Shown here piece after piece: positions 26,514 through 36,970 of a DNA stretch of 64,000 bases (its first letter is position 1; each line of letters begins with the position of its first letter). The stretch comes from CAWJAP01 sp963834365 (GTDB taxonomy: Bacteria; Acidobacteriota; Vicinamibacteria; Vicinamibacterales; Vicinamibacteraceae): assembly GCA_963834365.1 (NCBI GenBank), contig CAWIBS010000041.1:297583-361582 (forward strand), read 5' to 3'. The notes under the pieces are model-generated. The model searched no databases. It was not told where the DNA came from and was given only the letters and a program-made list of their open reading frames with translations. The translations under genes were made by a program, and so were the position numbers.

Positions 26514-28214
26514 TCACTTGCGCTTCCCGACGTCCGCCTTCGCCGCCTCACGTCGATTCAGCTGATCGGTGAGCAGACGGTAGGTGATGTAGTACTTGTA
26601 GATGTTGCTGACGTATGTGACCGTTTCGCGACCGATCCGCTCCGAGGCGACGCGTTCGACGTTGTTGAACCAGACATTGGGATCGAGCCCTCGCGTCGCT
26701 GTTTCGCGCCGGAGCTGTCGCAGGCGTCCCGGGCCCGCGTTGTAGGCGGCGAATGTCATCAGCGCCTTGTTCAGGTCGTCCATGGGCTCGTCCTTGAAGT
26801 ACTGGTCCATCATGAAGCGCATGTACTTCACGCCGGCGTGGATGTTCGGCTCGACCTGTGAGATGTCGCCGACGTTCAGTTCCTTCCCGGTTGGCGGCAT
26901 GACCTGCATCAGGCCGATTGCGCCCACTGGACTCTTGACGCTCTGGTCCAGCGTCGATTCCTGATAGCCCTGCGCTGCCATCAGCAGGTAGTCCACCTTG
27001 TCCTCGGCCCCGTACTTCTTGAAGATCTGGACCACGGTCTCGAGCTTCTTCCGCTCGGCGTCAGCCGCGGCGTTCTTTACGTACTTGGTGTTCTGGAGAT
27101 AACGGCGTTCGACCGTGTTCCGAAAGGCGTCGCCCTTCTGGTGCTTGCGGAGCCATCCGTTGACAGCCTCCCGAAACTTGGGGTTTTCCTTGCGAAAGGC
27201 GACGGCCAGGCGACCGCCGGTGCGCACGGCGACGTCTTTGTGAACCGCGATGCCAGTGAACACCTGGCTCCAGAACTCGGCCAGGTAGTCGTCCACGACC
27301 GTGATCGGGGCTATGCCCGCGTTGACCATCTCGAGGACGTCGTCGTCTTCGAGCACCTCGGGAGCCACGTCGATGATCACCGCGGGCTTTCCACGTCCTT
27401 TCAATTGGTCGTTCAGCTTGGTGAGGGTGTCGTAATATGCGCTGGCCTTTCGGACGAACACCTCCCGGCCAGCCAGATCGTCCACCGTGGCGATCGGCGG
27501 CGCTCCCGGTCCGGTGACCACCACCTGGCTCACATTGGTGCGTGTCGGCTCCGAGAAGGCCGCAATCGCCTCCAGTTCGGGCCTGACCGTCACCATCGCC
27601 GCGATCATGTCCACCTTGCCCTTCAAGAGGGATGGAGCCAGCTGATCGCGCGACATCGGCACGATCAGCACGTGCACCTTGAGGTTGCCAGTCTTGAGGT
27701 CCGCATTCAGATCGGTCTCGAACAACTTGAGCGCCTCGTACGTCAACCCGCGCTCTTGCCCCTTGTCGATGAAATAGTGCGTGCGGTTGAACGTCACCCC
27801 GACGCGAATCGCGCGGCGCTTGACGATCTCGTCGAAGTCTCCGGTGAACGGCTTGTCCGCCACCTGCCGCACCGCTTCGGGGAGGGCATCCATCGGCGAG
27901 GCGGTGTCCGGGATGGGCGCATCGGCGTTTTCCGGTGCCGCCGCCGATGCTGCCGGAGTGGCGGTGGCCGGCGATGGCGCCTCCTTATCACGACATGCCG
28001 TGAGGGCCGTCACCACCAGCAGCGCGACAACTCCGCGACACGTGCTCGATTGCCTGAATGCAGATTCGACGAGTACGTCCCTTCGGTCGCGTTGTTGGTG
28101 GAGGACATCGACACGTCCATTTCCATCGATCGCCGGGGAATCAGGACGTTTCGCCGCAGCGATGGGCCTCAGGGCCGTTGCTACGGCTGGCCCCGGATTG
28201 CGGGCTCCCCGCAC
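26514..28214 (-). CDS. MltF-like membrane-bound lytic murein transglycosylase
   Basis: Two-domain cell-wall enzyme. A lipoprotein-like hydrophobic segment with a lipobox (VVTALTAC) marks the true N-terminus; the open frame extends further upstream, so the start is uncertain. Residues about 120-350 form a periplasmic solute-binding domain (RAIRVGVTFNRTHYFID, LKGKVDMIAAMVTVRPE). A C-terminal SLT domain has the catalytic Glu in GYQESTLDQSVKSPVGAIG followed by LMQVMPPTG and the TFAAYNAGPGRLRQLR segment. It would cleave peptidoglycan glycan strands at the outer membrane. Confidence 0.85.
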   Translation of the reverse strand: MRGARNPGPAVATALRPIAAAKRPDSPAIDGNGRVDVLHQQRDRRDVLVESAFRQSSTCRGVVALLVVTALTACRDKEAPSPATATPAASAAAPENADAPIPDTASPMDALPEAVRQVADKPFTGDFDEIVKRRAIRVGVTFNRTHYFIDKGQERGLTYEALKLFETDLNADLKTGNLKVHVLIVPMSRDQLAPSLLKGKVDMIAAMVTVRPELEAIAAFSEPTRTNVSQVVVTGPGAPPIATVDDLAGREVFVRKASAYYDTLTKLNDQLKGRGKPAVIIDVAPEVLEDDDVLEMVNAGIAPITVVDDYLAEFWSQVFTGIAVHKDVAVRTGGRLAVAFRKENPKFREAVNGWLRKHQKGDAFRNTVERRYLQNTKYVKNAAADAERKKLETVVQIFKKYGAEDKVDYLLMAAQGYQESTLDQSVKSPVGAIGLMQVMPPTGKELNVGDISQVEPNIHAGVKYMRFMMDQYFKDEPMDDLNKALMTFAAYNAGPGRLRQLRRETATRGLDPNVWFNNVERVASERIGRETVTYVSNIYKYYITYRLLTDQLNRREAAKADVGKRK

Positions 28215-28445
28215 GGCATATCGGGGGCGATCCTTTCATGAACCTCCGAAAAAGACCATGAATGACGGCTGCAACGCCTCGTAGCACCACCAGCTGAGCA
28301 CAGCCTGTGCCAGGGCGGAATAGCCCCGGCCGCGGCAGTCTGCAGTTGAGTGGCCCCCAAGGCCTCCGGTAAACTGTTGTTACCACCAGGGCCGCGTCGT
28401 CGATGCAAAGCGCGCGCGACAGATCATCGAGGCAGCCCTCGGGCA

Positions 28446-28724
28446 TTGAAGGTCACCTACACCGAAGGCGCGGTCGCCGACATTGTCGAGGCGATCACCT
28501 ACCTCAACGAACGGAACCCGACGGCAGCCGCGATTTTCGACGCTGAGATCGCGCACTGCGTTGAACGCTTGGCAGCGCGGGAGTTTGACGGTCCGGTTTC
28601 ACGTCTTCGATCCGGGGCCGTCGTGCGCAGTTGGGGCGTGCCGCCGTTCCGCATCTACTATCAGCGCCATCCGTCAAGAGCCGACCACTGTTCGGGCGCG
28701 TTGAGGCGCAGCTGGCCGCCATGA
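28446..28724 (+). CDS. ParE/RelE-family toxin with remnant antitoxin
   Basis: About 92 residues from a TTG start. KVTYTEGAVADIVEAITYLN, FDAEIAHCVERLA and SWGVPPFRIYYQRH are RelE/ParE-fold features; the last strand after YYQRHP looks shifted, so the extreme C-terminus may be wrong. The TTG overlaps the TGA of an upstream frame ending AKRARQIIEAALGH, which looks like the tail of a small antitoxin, but that frame has no start codon I can support. A truncated or orphan toxin-antitoxin pair is the best reading. Confidence 0.6.
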   Translation: MKVTYTEGAVADIVEAITYLNERNPTAAAIFDAEIAHCVERLAAREFDGPVSRLRSGAVVRSWGVPPFRIYYQRHPSRADHCSGALRRSWPP

Positions 28725-28771
28725 GCTGTGATCGGGCCACGCGCGCCCATCGTGTCCACCCAGCACTCCCC

Positions 28772-28805
28772 TTGACAGCCTAGGAGAGACTTGATTTACT
28801 CCTAG
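28772..28805 (+). promoter_or_regulatory. Promoter with palindromic operator before the second PadR gene
   Basis: TTGACA (28772-28777) and TTTACT (28795-28800) are 17 bp apart. A perfect inverted repeat CTAGGAG-N12-CTCCTAG (28780-28805) covers the spacer and the -10 box, as expected for an autoregulating PadR repressor. GGGAGG precedes the ATG at 28824. Confidence 0.6.
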
Positions 28806-28823
28806 TCTGTCTGGGAGGGAACG

Positions 28824-29164
28824 ATGGCGCCAGCGGCAGACCTGCTGCCGGGCACGCTCGACATGCTGATCCTAAAAGCGGTATCGCTGAAGCCCCTGCA
28901 CGGCTATGGCGTGCTGCTGCGGATTCAACAGATCTCCGGCAACGCGCTCCAGGTGCCGCAGGGGTCGCTGTACCCCGCGCTCTATCGGCTGGAGCACCAG
29001 CAGCTCATCGCCGCCGAATGGGGGAAAGCGACAACAACCGCCGGGCGAAGTACTACACGCTGACGCCCGCGGGACGCCGGCGGCTGCGCGAGGAAACCGC
29101 GGCATGGAACCGGCTCGCCCAGGCCATCGCCTCGGCGCTCGGCACGACCCCCGACGAGGTGTGA
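28824..29164 (+). pseudogene. PadR family regulator, frameshifted
   Basis: Same family as 20940-21272: LLPGTLDMLILKAVSLKPLH, then GSLYPALYRLEHQQLIAAEW. The frame breaks near 29022; the shifted frame gives RRAKYYTLTPAGRRRLREET to a stop at 29162-29164, two bases before the following permease start. A single indel would restore about 113 residues. Because the downstream permease is badly decayed, true decay is plausible here, though the promoter and operator look intact. Confidence 0.75.
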
Positions 29165-29165
29165 C

Positions 29166-31260
29166 ATGTGGCGGCGGCTTCAGTCTGTCGTGCGCGTGCT
29201 CCTCGGCCGGCGCCGGTTCGAGCGCGGAATGACCGAAGAGCTCCAGTTCCACGTTGAGGCGTATGCCGCCGATCTCCGGCGCGACGGCCTGGCGCCCGAG
29301 GAGGCGCTTCGTCGGCCCGTGCGGCGTTCGGCGGCGTCGAGGGAGTCCGGGAGGAATGCCGGCGCGCCCGCGGGTTGCGATGGTGGGACGAGCTCGGCCA
29401 GGACGTCCGTTACGCGCTGCGGCTCATGCGGCGGACACCGGCGTTCACCGCGGCGGCCATCCTCTCGCTCGGTCTCGGCATCGGCGCGAACACGGCGATC
29501 TTCAGCCTCATCGACGCCGTCCTGCTGCGGTCGCTTGCTGTCTCGAATCCTCACGAACTGTTCTTCCTGGCGCATGGCGAGGGCGATCAACCGAGCACGA
29601 GCGCGAATTACCCGTTGCTCGAGCGATACCGCACCGTGACGGCGTTCAGCGGCGTGACCGCGTTTCGGATGACGACCTTCACCCTGGGCGGGGAGAGCGG
29701 CGCTGCGCGCGTCGCCGGACAGTTCGTCAGTGGCAACTATCACCGAGTGGTCGGCGCGCCCTTCGTCCTGGGACGCGGATTCGTGTCCGAGAGCGACCGG
29801 CCGACGGGCGACGAGGACGTTGCGGTGATCAGCGAAGGTTACTGGGTGCGGCGGTTCGGCCGCGCGCCGGATGTGTTGGGCCGCACCCTGACGCTTCAGG
29901 GCGAGCCTGTCACGATTGTTGGCGTCACGGCGGCGAGCGTTTGGCGGCTTCATGCCGGGAACGTCGGTGGACATCACGCTGCCGCTGGCACGCTACGTCC
30001 GCGACAATCCCAAATACCTCGAGTCGGGTCGACGGCTTCACTTCGATGCCGATCGTGGCGCGTCTCCGGCCTGGTGTGTCGGAGGCCCAGGCGCTCGCCG
30101 CGGCAGACGTGGCGTTCCAGCAATTCATGTTGGAGCCGGCCGTACAGTGGGCACGCAAATATGACGCGTCGGCGTACGCGACGGCGCGCCTGGAGACTGC
30201 GGGCAAGGGCGAGCACCGGCTGCGGCGCCAATATCGCACACCGCTGCTGGTGTTGATGGGCATGGCTGCGCTCGTGTTGCTCGTGGCCTCGGCCAACATC
30301 GCGAACCTGCTCCTCTCCCGCTCCACCGGGCGCGCGCGGGAAATCGCCGTCCGGCTCTGCGTGGGAGGCGGACGTTCGCGCCTCGTGCGTCAGTTGCTGA
30401 CGGAAAGCGCCGTGCTGGCGCTCGCCGGCGGCGCGGTGGGTCTCGTGTGTGCGTATGGGGCACGGCCTCGGTCGTGGCCTTGTTCAGCGTCTGGCAGCAG
30501 CCCCTCGTGCTCGACGTGTCGGTGAACGCCCGGGTCTTTGGCTTCGCGAGCGCCGTCGCGCTCCTGACCGGCTTCGCGTTCGGTCTCGCGCCGGCGCTCA
30601 GAGGCGAGACGTCGATCTGACGCCAACGCTGAAGGTCAGCCCGGCCAACAACAGGCGGGCGGGGTGAGGCATCTGATCACGGCTTCGTCGTTGACAGATG
30701 GCGCTCTGCGTGGTCGTCTGACTGTTGCCGCGTTGCTGACGCAGAGCGTCCGCAATCTGAAGACCCAGCCGGTGGGTTTGACGCCAAGCGCGTGTACTGC
30801 TCGACCTCCGTCGTGCCTCAACCGTGCGACCACCACCAGGCGCGGTGCGCGCGCTAGGCACCGCTCGACCGCCTGCCGACGTCGCCGGGGGTGACGTCTG
30901 TGGCGGCCTCGACGATGACGCCGACGAACACCAGCTGGTTGTTTACCGGCCAAGCGCTGGTCGCAAGCCGAAGACCCCCGATGCGCGCGCAGGTTCTGAA
31001 CCTGGTTTCGCCGGAGCGCTTCCAGACGATGGGGACTCCGGTCCTGCGCGGACGGGCATTCACGGTCCAGGAGACCGAGCCGAACCGTAAGGTGGCGATC
31101 CTCAACGAACGGACCGACCGCTAAGTGTTCGGTGACGAGAAACCCATCGGTCGGATGATCGCCTGGGGATCTGCGCCGCATGGTCCTATCGAGGTCGTCG
31201 GCGTCGTGGGAGACACTAGGCAGAACAGTCTCAGAGAGGAAGCGCCGTGCATGGTGTACA
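29166..31260 (+). pseudogene. Decayed ADOP-type ABC permease
   Basis: Second PadR-ADOP pair. Recognisable pieces in changing frames are ERGMTEELQFHVEAYAADLR, DVRYALRLMRRTPAFTAAA, the MacB-like periplasmic region to about 30060, ASANIANLLLSRSTGRAREI, and FGFASAVALLTGFAFGLAPA. After 30620 only fragments remain: LLTQSVRNLKTQPVGL (about 30740), VSPERFQTMGTPVLRGRAF (about 31010) and IEVVGVVGDTRQNSLREEAP (about 31200). At least five frame changes and stops separate them and no C-terminal FtsX domain is found, so this is a genuine pseudogene rather than a single sequencing error. Confidence 0.75.
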
Positions 31261-31909
31261 TGTCTTGTCCGCTTCGCGCGTGGCGCCGAAACCGCGATCA
31301 AGATGACCGGCGCACCTGGGGCGCTCGCCCCGGCCGTTCGGGATTCGTGCGGCAGGTCAGTCAGATCTGATCGTGGCCCGTGTGAGTACGACTGGATGAC
31401 GAGGTCACAGCTCCGCTGGGACGCGACGCGCGAATGACCGACGCAGAGCAGAAGCGAGCAGCATCACAAGAACGCGGCCCGATTTCTTCGCCTTGAAGGG
31501 AGACGCAAGTAGCGGAAGAGGACGACCGACACATTCCGAAGTGGTCGGCGGCGATAGGTGCCGGAGCCGGATCGCGTCATTCGCCGGCTGGGCGCTCGGA
31601 ATGTGGCTCGACGTTGGCCCCGCGAACCTCTTGCGGCTCCTTGCGTCGGTGGTGATGTGCGTCTGGCTTGCCGGGCTTGGTACGGTGCTCGCCAGAACGC
31701 GCGACTTCAATGGAGCTGGGGTCCGAGACTGACTCGGCCGAGGCGTAGGGTCGCGAATATACGCCGATCTCGCGCAGGTGCGAGCCGACGTCTCCATCAG
31801 TGCTCAGCGACGAGCAAAACGCCGTTGGGCCTCGCGAGACGAGCGGTCCGGCGCGGATCATGCTGACGTCGGCCAGATTCTCCCCGCGCCAACACCCGGC
31901 GCCGCTAGT
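31261..31909. other. Gene-poor stretch after the decayed permease
   Basis: Would hold the C-terminal domain of the permease if it were intact, but no convincing match is seen. A short plus-strand frame (31493-31732) has a hydrophobic tail and is not recognisable. Confidence 0.4.
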
Positions 31910-31916
31910 TCAGCGG

Positions 31917-33052
31917 TCACGCTCGCGCGATCGCAGCGGCCACGGCCTCGGCCTGGATCGCGATCTCGCGCAGCAATCCCGTCGACGGCTGCTGGTAGCC
32001 GACGAAGAACAGGCCGGGATGCGCGCCGCCCTTCCAGTCGCGCGGATAGCCCTCGTCGTCCAGCACGCCGGGCACGGCGACGATATCTTCCAGCGCGGCG
32101 CGGTAGCCGGTGGCCAGCACACGGCGTCGAACTCGTCGGCGCCGCCGTCGGCGAACAGCGCGCCCGTCTCGGTGAAGCGCGCGACGGCCGGCTTAACCGC
32201 GATGTCGCCGCGCTTGACGGCGGCGATCGTGCCAACGTCGATGAGCGGTACGCGCCGGCGCAGCTTGAACGCCGTCAGCGGCCCGAGCGCGGGCCGCGCG
32301 AGCCCGTAACGCGCCAGGTTGCCGAACGCCAGCCGCGACACCAACCGTGCAAGCGCATCCGCCAGCTTGAGCGGCAGCCTGCGTATGCGGATGGTGGTCA
32401 ACTGCGTCGGCATGCCGAGAAAGTCGCGTGGCACGATGTTGACCGGCGAGCGCAGCGCCATCGTCGGCCGGGCGCCGTGCTCGGCGAGATCGAGTGCGAT
32501 CTCCGCGCCCGTGTTGCCGGCGCCGACCACCAGCACGCGCTGGTCAAAGAACCGATCCGCGTTGCGGTAGTCGCACGAGTGAATGAGCGTGCCGCGGAAA
32601 CGCTCCTGTCCAGGCAAGCGTTCGGGATTCGGGACGCGGTTGAGCCCGGCCGCGATCACAACCGCCCGCGCCCGGTAGGCGGCGCGCGCGCTCTCCACGA
32701 CGAATCCGTCGTCCGCGGCATACACGCGGCGCACCGCCTCAGCCGTCCGCGGCACGATGGCGAAGCGGGCCGCGTAAGCTTCGAGATACGCGATCACCTC
32801 GGCGCGCGTCGGGTAGCGCGCCAGCGCTTTCGCGAACGGTACGCCGGGCAGATGCGACTGCTGTTTGACCGTGTGCAGCCGCAGCCGGTCGTAATGATGC
32901 CGCCACGAATTCGCCAGCGACGCGCCGGCTTCGAGGACCAGCGGCTCGATGCCGCGCTGCTTGAGGCAGGCGGCGCTCGCCAGGCCCGCCGGTCCCGCGC
33001 CCACGATCAGGACCGGAAGCAGCGCTGTCGTCGCGTCGGCGCCGGTGGACAT
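31917..33052 (-). CDS. FAD-dependent flavin monooxygenase-like oxidoreductase (CzcO/YUCCA-like), one frameshift
   Basis: About 377 residues. The N-terminal FAD-binding motif VLIVGAGPAGLASAACLKQ is followed by NSWRHHYDRLRLHT, a family hallmark. The NADPH-binding VLVVGAGNTGAEIALDLAEH lies mid-protein, and the C-terminal ATG motif region VLATGYRAAL is reached only after a frame change near 32115, ending GLLREIAIQAEAVAAAIARA. The upstream frame otherwise runs past the end as nonsense. It catalyses FAD/NADPH-dependent oxygenation in related proteins; substrate unknown. Confidence 0.82.
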
Positions 33053-33086
33053 GGACCGCGATCATGCCCCAGAGGCCCCGGTTGAG

Positions 33087-33260
33087 TCATAACAGTTTTC
33101 TCGAGTCGACTCCGAAGCACCCCCAGCGCACCCCTGGAGTACGGTGCAGCTGGGTCTCGACAAGCCTCTTGGCGATCCTGTTGCCCTCGGCGTAGTGTCG
33201 ACTGTGGTAGAAGAAGTAGGCTCGCGATCCGCGAACTCGTCGCGCAGTAGCTTTCAGGAA
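33087..33260 (-). pseudogene. Orphan C-terminal fragment, unrecognised
   Basis: A minus-strand frame without a start codon reads GSRAYFFYHSRHYAEGNRIA and ends GVRWGCFGVDSRKLL at 33087. The aromatic-rich, protein-like composition differs from neighbouring nonsense, suggesting the 3' end of a lost gene. I cannot name the family. Confidence 0.25.
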
Positions 33261-33472
33261 GGCAACGGTTCAGGAGACCGTTGTACACGCCGGTAGTCGT
33301 ATGGAGAACTGGCGCCGCGGTGCACTCACAAAGCCGGTATCACTCGCCTCCACTGAGAGCATGGGCGTCTCGCGATCGTGCATTGCCGAAGGCGGTTCCT
33401 CAGTCGCCGGTGTGACAAAACGAGTGTGACGAACACCGAGGAATACAGGGAAAGACGCCTCTAAGTGGCGAG

Positions 33473-33537
33473 TCGATTGTGATAGGAATGTGATACGTCG
33501 GGCTCAAAACCTCGAAGAACATCGAGGTTTACAGACG
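33473..33537. repeat. 64-bp dispersed repeat with hairpin, copy 2
   Basis: Partner of 24991-25054. In this copy the hairpin is ACCTCGA-AGAACA-TCGAGGT, perfect over 7 bp. The words ACACCGAGGAATA occur just before and just after it. Confidence 0.7.
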
Positions 33538-33748
33538 CACACCGAGGAATAGTTTTCGAGGGCTAACTCGCTGATCGCGTATGCGTTGACGTCGCCTCGG
33601 AGTGGCTCGGTGTCGCTCGAGGAATTCGCTTTCCAAGCGTGCCTGATCGACCGCTCCAGCATCTCTCCGTTTAGAATCAACAACTTACGGCATCGCTTGA
33701 AGGACGATTGCGGCGATTGTGATACGTCCCTCAATGTGCCGCGATCAG

Positions 33749-33772
33749 TTACGGGCTTTTCCAGTATAGCCG
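33749..33772. repeat. 24-bp word identical to the IS110-type element flank
   Basis: Exactly identical, in the same orientation, to 57932-57955, which lies about 95 bp upstream of the transposase start. Probably the remnant of an element end or a shared target. Confidence 0.6.
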
Positions 33773-34236
33773 TGCCGTTGCTGCTCCCTCGATGAAATGC
33801 CGACGGGCGTCAATCCTGCGGACCTGAAATGTTGGAAACGGCTTGAAATCGGCCTGTGCGACGGTTTGTTAAACGCCGAGCAGCATTTCGGCCATCTGCG
33901 TTTTCCCGCCAAATCCTGGCGTCTCAACAACGTCATCACTCGCTTCGCTTAGCTGCCGTCGGCTCTGGAGGCGCTGTCTTGGCGGTCATAGGGACAATCT
34001 GGGGGCAGCATGAGCACGATCCGAGGCCCCATTACTTTCCGGCGCCCCTCGTCCATGGACATAGGGCATCGCCGATCGACAGGCGCTGCGCATCGAAGTT
34101 TCGCCACGAACGCGAGCATGACCAGTGTGCGGCGACGGCGAACACATTCTCTGACGCCCACCTTTGCCGTCTGTCATAGTCCAGCTGACTGGCGACCCGT
34201 CGACAACAGTGGCAGCTTCGGGCGTTCCTCGCGATC

Positions 34237-35144
34237 ATGGTCGTCACCGCCCTATCGGCGGCCGGCGTGATGTGGCTGAATCGTGCCTTGACGACCGTGA
34301 TGCCCACTGTGCCCGCGCCTGACCTCACCGACACCTTCTTCGATCGAACTCCGGTGATCATCACGTTCACAGTCGCGGGTCAGCAATTGGAGTGGCTGAC
34401 TACGGCCGACGACGTGCGCAGCAACCTGACACTGTGGCGTCGTCTGCATCTCGCACAGTGGAATCAGATCCCCCAACCACTGCGCCGGCAGGGTTTGGAC
34501 AACATGCTCAGGCGTTATCGCCCGATCTTAATGAGTCCCAACAAGTGGGACACCATGACAGCTGCTGATTGGGACGACGTGCCGCAACCGATGCGGACGC
34601 TGGCTTATCGTCAAATGATGGCCTACTGGGCCGGCTACTACGATGTCGGGCGCGCCTACGACATCGCACCACGGCTCGTCTCCAATACGCTGTCGGCGAT
34701 AGTCATGAGTGAATCATGGTTCGATCACCGCGCTGTTGGCACGAACCGCGACGGTAGCCGCGACATCGGACTTGGCGGCGCCTCCGGTACGCTCGCCATC
34801 GTCTCCGCGAATTGTATGACCTTGGGGTTGTCGATGTTCGCTTGGAAGAGGAGATGTACGACGATCCCTGGATGTCGACTCGGTTCGTTGCGCTTTGGAT
34901 GTCCCTCATGCTCGACGAGGCAGGGGGTGATCTGGATCTTGCGGTTCGCGCGTATCACCGCGGCATCGCCGACGCCAACGACGAATTCGGCACCCTCTAC
35001 TTGGCCACCGTGCGCCGGCGCCTCTCAGTCTTCATCCGCAACCAGACTCCGCCGCCTGCCTGGGATTATGTCTGGCGCAAAGGACGCGATCTCGAGCAGG
35101 AGGAGTGGCCTTGGCTGTCTGATGCTGCTCGCGCCCGCCACTGA
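34237..35144 (+). CDS. Membrane-anchored lytic-transglycosylase-like protein, one frameshift
   Basis: About 300 residues. An N-terminal membrane segment (VVTALSAAGVMWLNRAL) is followed by a helical region with PQPLRRQGLDNMLRRYRP and PQPMRTLAYRQMMAYWAGYY. A goose-type SLT-like core follows, with SAIVMSESWFDHRAVGTNRD, whose Glu is the catalytic candidate. The frame shifts near 34800; the second frame continues MYDDPWMSTRFVALWMSLML and DLAVRAYHRGIADAND to the stop at 35144. It would act on peptidoglycan. The N-terminus could start earlier. Confidence 0.65.
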
Positions 35145-35620
35145 GATGAGTCGACGACGCGCTCACGATCGACGAGTCGATCGTCATCGCGCCCCGATCG
35201 GCAATGACGTTCGCTAAACGAAGCGGATCAGAGAGGTCCACTGTTCCACTCGCGATCGATTCTTAGCCGGCTCGCCGTCTCAGAGCGTCATGCGATCAGA
35301 GCTCGGCGGAACCGCTCTGAAGCGTAGGTCCGCTGGGCCAGAGAGGTGACAATCGCCTCGCGAGGGCCGTGCCGATAGACGCGCGCGACGTGGGCGGCGC
35401 AACATATCGTTTGTTCTGCAACTAATAATTGCGCCATAATACATGGAGCGCTAGTCATCGCCATCGGCAACGGGCACCTGGTTGGAAACGACCTGGGGCT
35501 GCGCGCATTCGCCGGTGCAGGCGCGCGCCAGCCGACTCTCCTCGGTGGAACGCACAGCTGCCACTTAACCTCCGTGGCGCGCACTGACGTGCCCGTTCGC
35601 GTGCCCAGATTCACAAAACT
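35145..35620. other. Intergenic stretch before the trehalose operon
   Basis: About 475 bp. No gene recognised. It contains an AT-richer segment near 35401-35450 that may hold the operon promoter, but no box pair stands out. Confidence 0.4.
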
Positions 35621-36370
35621 GTGACGTACCTGTTCAGCCGACCCAATCACGATCTGCTTGAGATGTTCGCGTGGTCGAATGTCCTGCTGGCGTTCGACTA
35701 CGACGGCACGCTCGCACCGCTGGTCAACGCGCCGGCACACGCCACCATGCGTGCGTCCACGCGACGATTGCTCAGGCGTGCAAGCAAGCTCTATCCCTGC
35801 GTCGTGATCACAGGTCGAGCAAAGGCCGATGCGCTCGGCCGGCTTCGTAACATCGAAGTGTGTCGGGTCGTGGGCAATCATGGGGCGGAACCATCGCCAA
35901 ACGGGAAGGCCATGCGGCGTCGTGTACAGCAGTGGCTCCCTGTGTTGAAGGCACGCCTGTCCCGGCGTCAAGGCGTGGTCATTGAGGACAAGGGATTCTC
36001 AGTGGCGGTTCATTATCGGCAGGCCCGGGAGAGGAACTCGACACGGCGGGCTGTTCTGTCGGCTGCACGATCGCTCAAGGACGTGCGACTCGTTGGCGGG
36101 AAGCTGGTCGTCAACTTCCTCGTGCCGGACGCCCCGCACAAGGGCCTGGCCCTGGAGCGCGAACGCTCACACTTCGCGTGCGACACGGTCATCTACGTGG
36201 GAGATGACGAAACCGACGAGGACGTGTTTCAGATCGATCGACCGGGTCAACTGCTGTCCATCCGAGTGGGACGAAAGCGAACATCGGCGGCGCCGTACTA
36301 CATCCGCAATCAAGCGGAAATCGACAGGCTCCTTGAAACACTCGTCGCCGCTGCGTGGAGGCCACCGTGA
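35621..36370 (+). CDS. otsB: Trehalose-6-phosphate phosphatase
   Basis: A 249-residue HAD-superfamily phosphatase that would convert trehalose-6-phosphate to trehalose in the cytoplasm. The nucleophile motif is LAFDYDGTLAPL (residues about 23-34); VVGNHGAE and the Mg-binding IYVGDDETDEDVF (about residues 190-202) are canonical. The GTG start (TYLFSRPNHD) fits the family length. It is the first gene of a close-packed plus-strand run; its TGA overlaps the next GTG (GTGA). Confidence 0.92.
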   Translation: MTYLFSRPNHDLLEMFAWSNVLLAFDYDGTLAPLVNAPAHATMRASTRRLLRRASKLYPCVVITGRAKADALGRLRNIEVCRVVGNHGAEPSPNGKAMRRRVQQWLPVLKARLSRRQGVVIEDKGFSVAVHYRQARERNSTRRAVLSAARSLKDVRLVGGKLVVNFLVPDAPHKGLALERERSHFACDTVIYVGDDETDEDVFQIDRPGQLLSIRVGRKRTSAAPYYIRNQAEIDRLLETLVAAAWRPP

Positions 36371-36870
36371 CTGACGTGTCGAGCGGGTCCGGTCTCACGC
36401 CATCCGGGCTGCCGGTCGGTGACGCCATCGACTTCCTGCGTCTGATTTGGGCCGTCGACCACGCGCTTCAGCGCCGGTCCAAGTCCATGGCGGCGACGCT
36501 TGGCATCACGGGCCCTCAGCGCCTGGTGATTCGGATCATCGGCCGTTTTCCGAGTATCCACGCGAGGCAACTGGCTGACATTCTGCATCTGCACCCCAGT
36601 TCGCTCACCGCACTCTTGAAGCGACTCGAGCGTCGCGGTCTGGTCCGCCGATGGCCCGACGAACGCGATCGGCGTCGGTGGCTCCTGGGATTGACACGGC
36701 AGGGACAGGCGTTGAATCGCGAAACGCCCGGAACCATCGAAGCGGCTGTGCAGCGAGTGCTCAAAACGACCACCAGGGACGACCTCGATGTCACGCGGGC
36801 TGTCCTGGGCAAGTTGGCCCGCGAGCTTGACGGCGGCGGTCGATCTCGAGTCATTGGTATGAGACGCTGA
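36367..36870 (+). CDS. MarR family transcriptional regulator
   Basis: A 167-residue winged-helix protein. GITGPQRLVIRIIGRFPSIH, then HARQLADILHLHPSSLTALL and LERRGLVRRWPDERDRRRWL give the recognition helix and the wing with its DERDRR motif. The chosen GTG at 36367 overlaps the otsB stop (GTGA), indicating translational coupling; a GTG at 36355 is an alternative. It probably regulates this trehalose/ion-transport operon; signal unknown. Confidence 0.88.
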   Translation: MTDVSSGSGLTPSGLPVGDAIDFLRLIWAVDHALQRRSKSMAATLGITGPQRLVIRIIGRFPSIHARQLADILHLHPSSLTALLKRLERRGLVRRWPDERDRRRWLLGLTRQGQALNRETPGTIEAAVQRVLKTTTRDDLDVTRAVLGKLARELDGGGRSRVIGMRR

Positions 36871-36970
36871 GCCGTGGATTCTGGTTACTGCAACCGTGCT
36901 GTTGAACGGATGGCGCTGATTGACGCGTTGACGTCGGCCCACGCGATCAATCCCTAGAAGGATCCGGTCC

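Larger units (their letters stand above)
33261..34236. other. Gene-poor, lower-GC stretch with dispersed repeats
   Basis: Nearly 1 kb without a supportable gene and with visibly lower GC than the surroundings. It contains a 64-bp repeat copy (33473-33537) and a 24-bp word shared with the flank of the IS110-type element (33749-33772). Short frames on both strands lack recognisable domains. Confidence 0.5.

Noticed and set aside
31123..31125. In-frame stop in the decayed ADOP gene as recoding
   Set aside because: It is a TAA in a gene with many other breaks.
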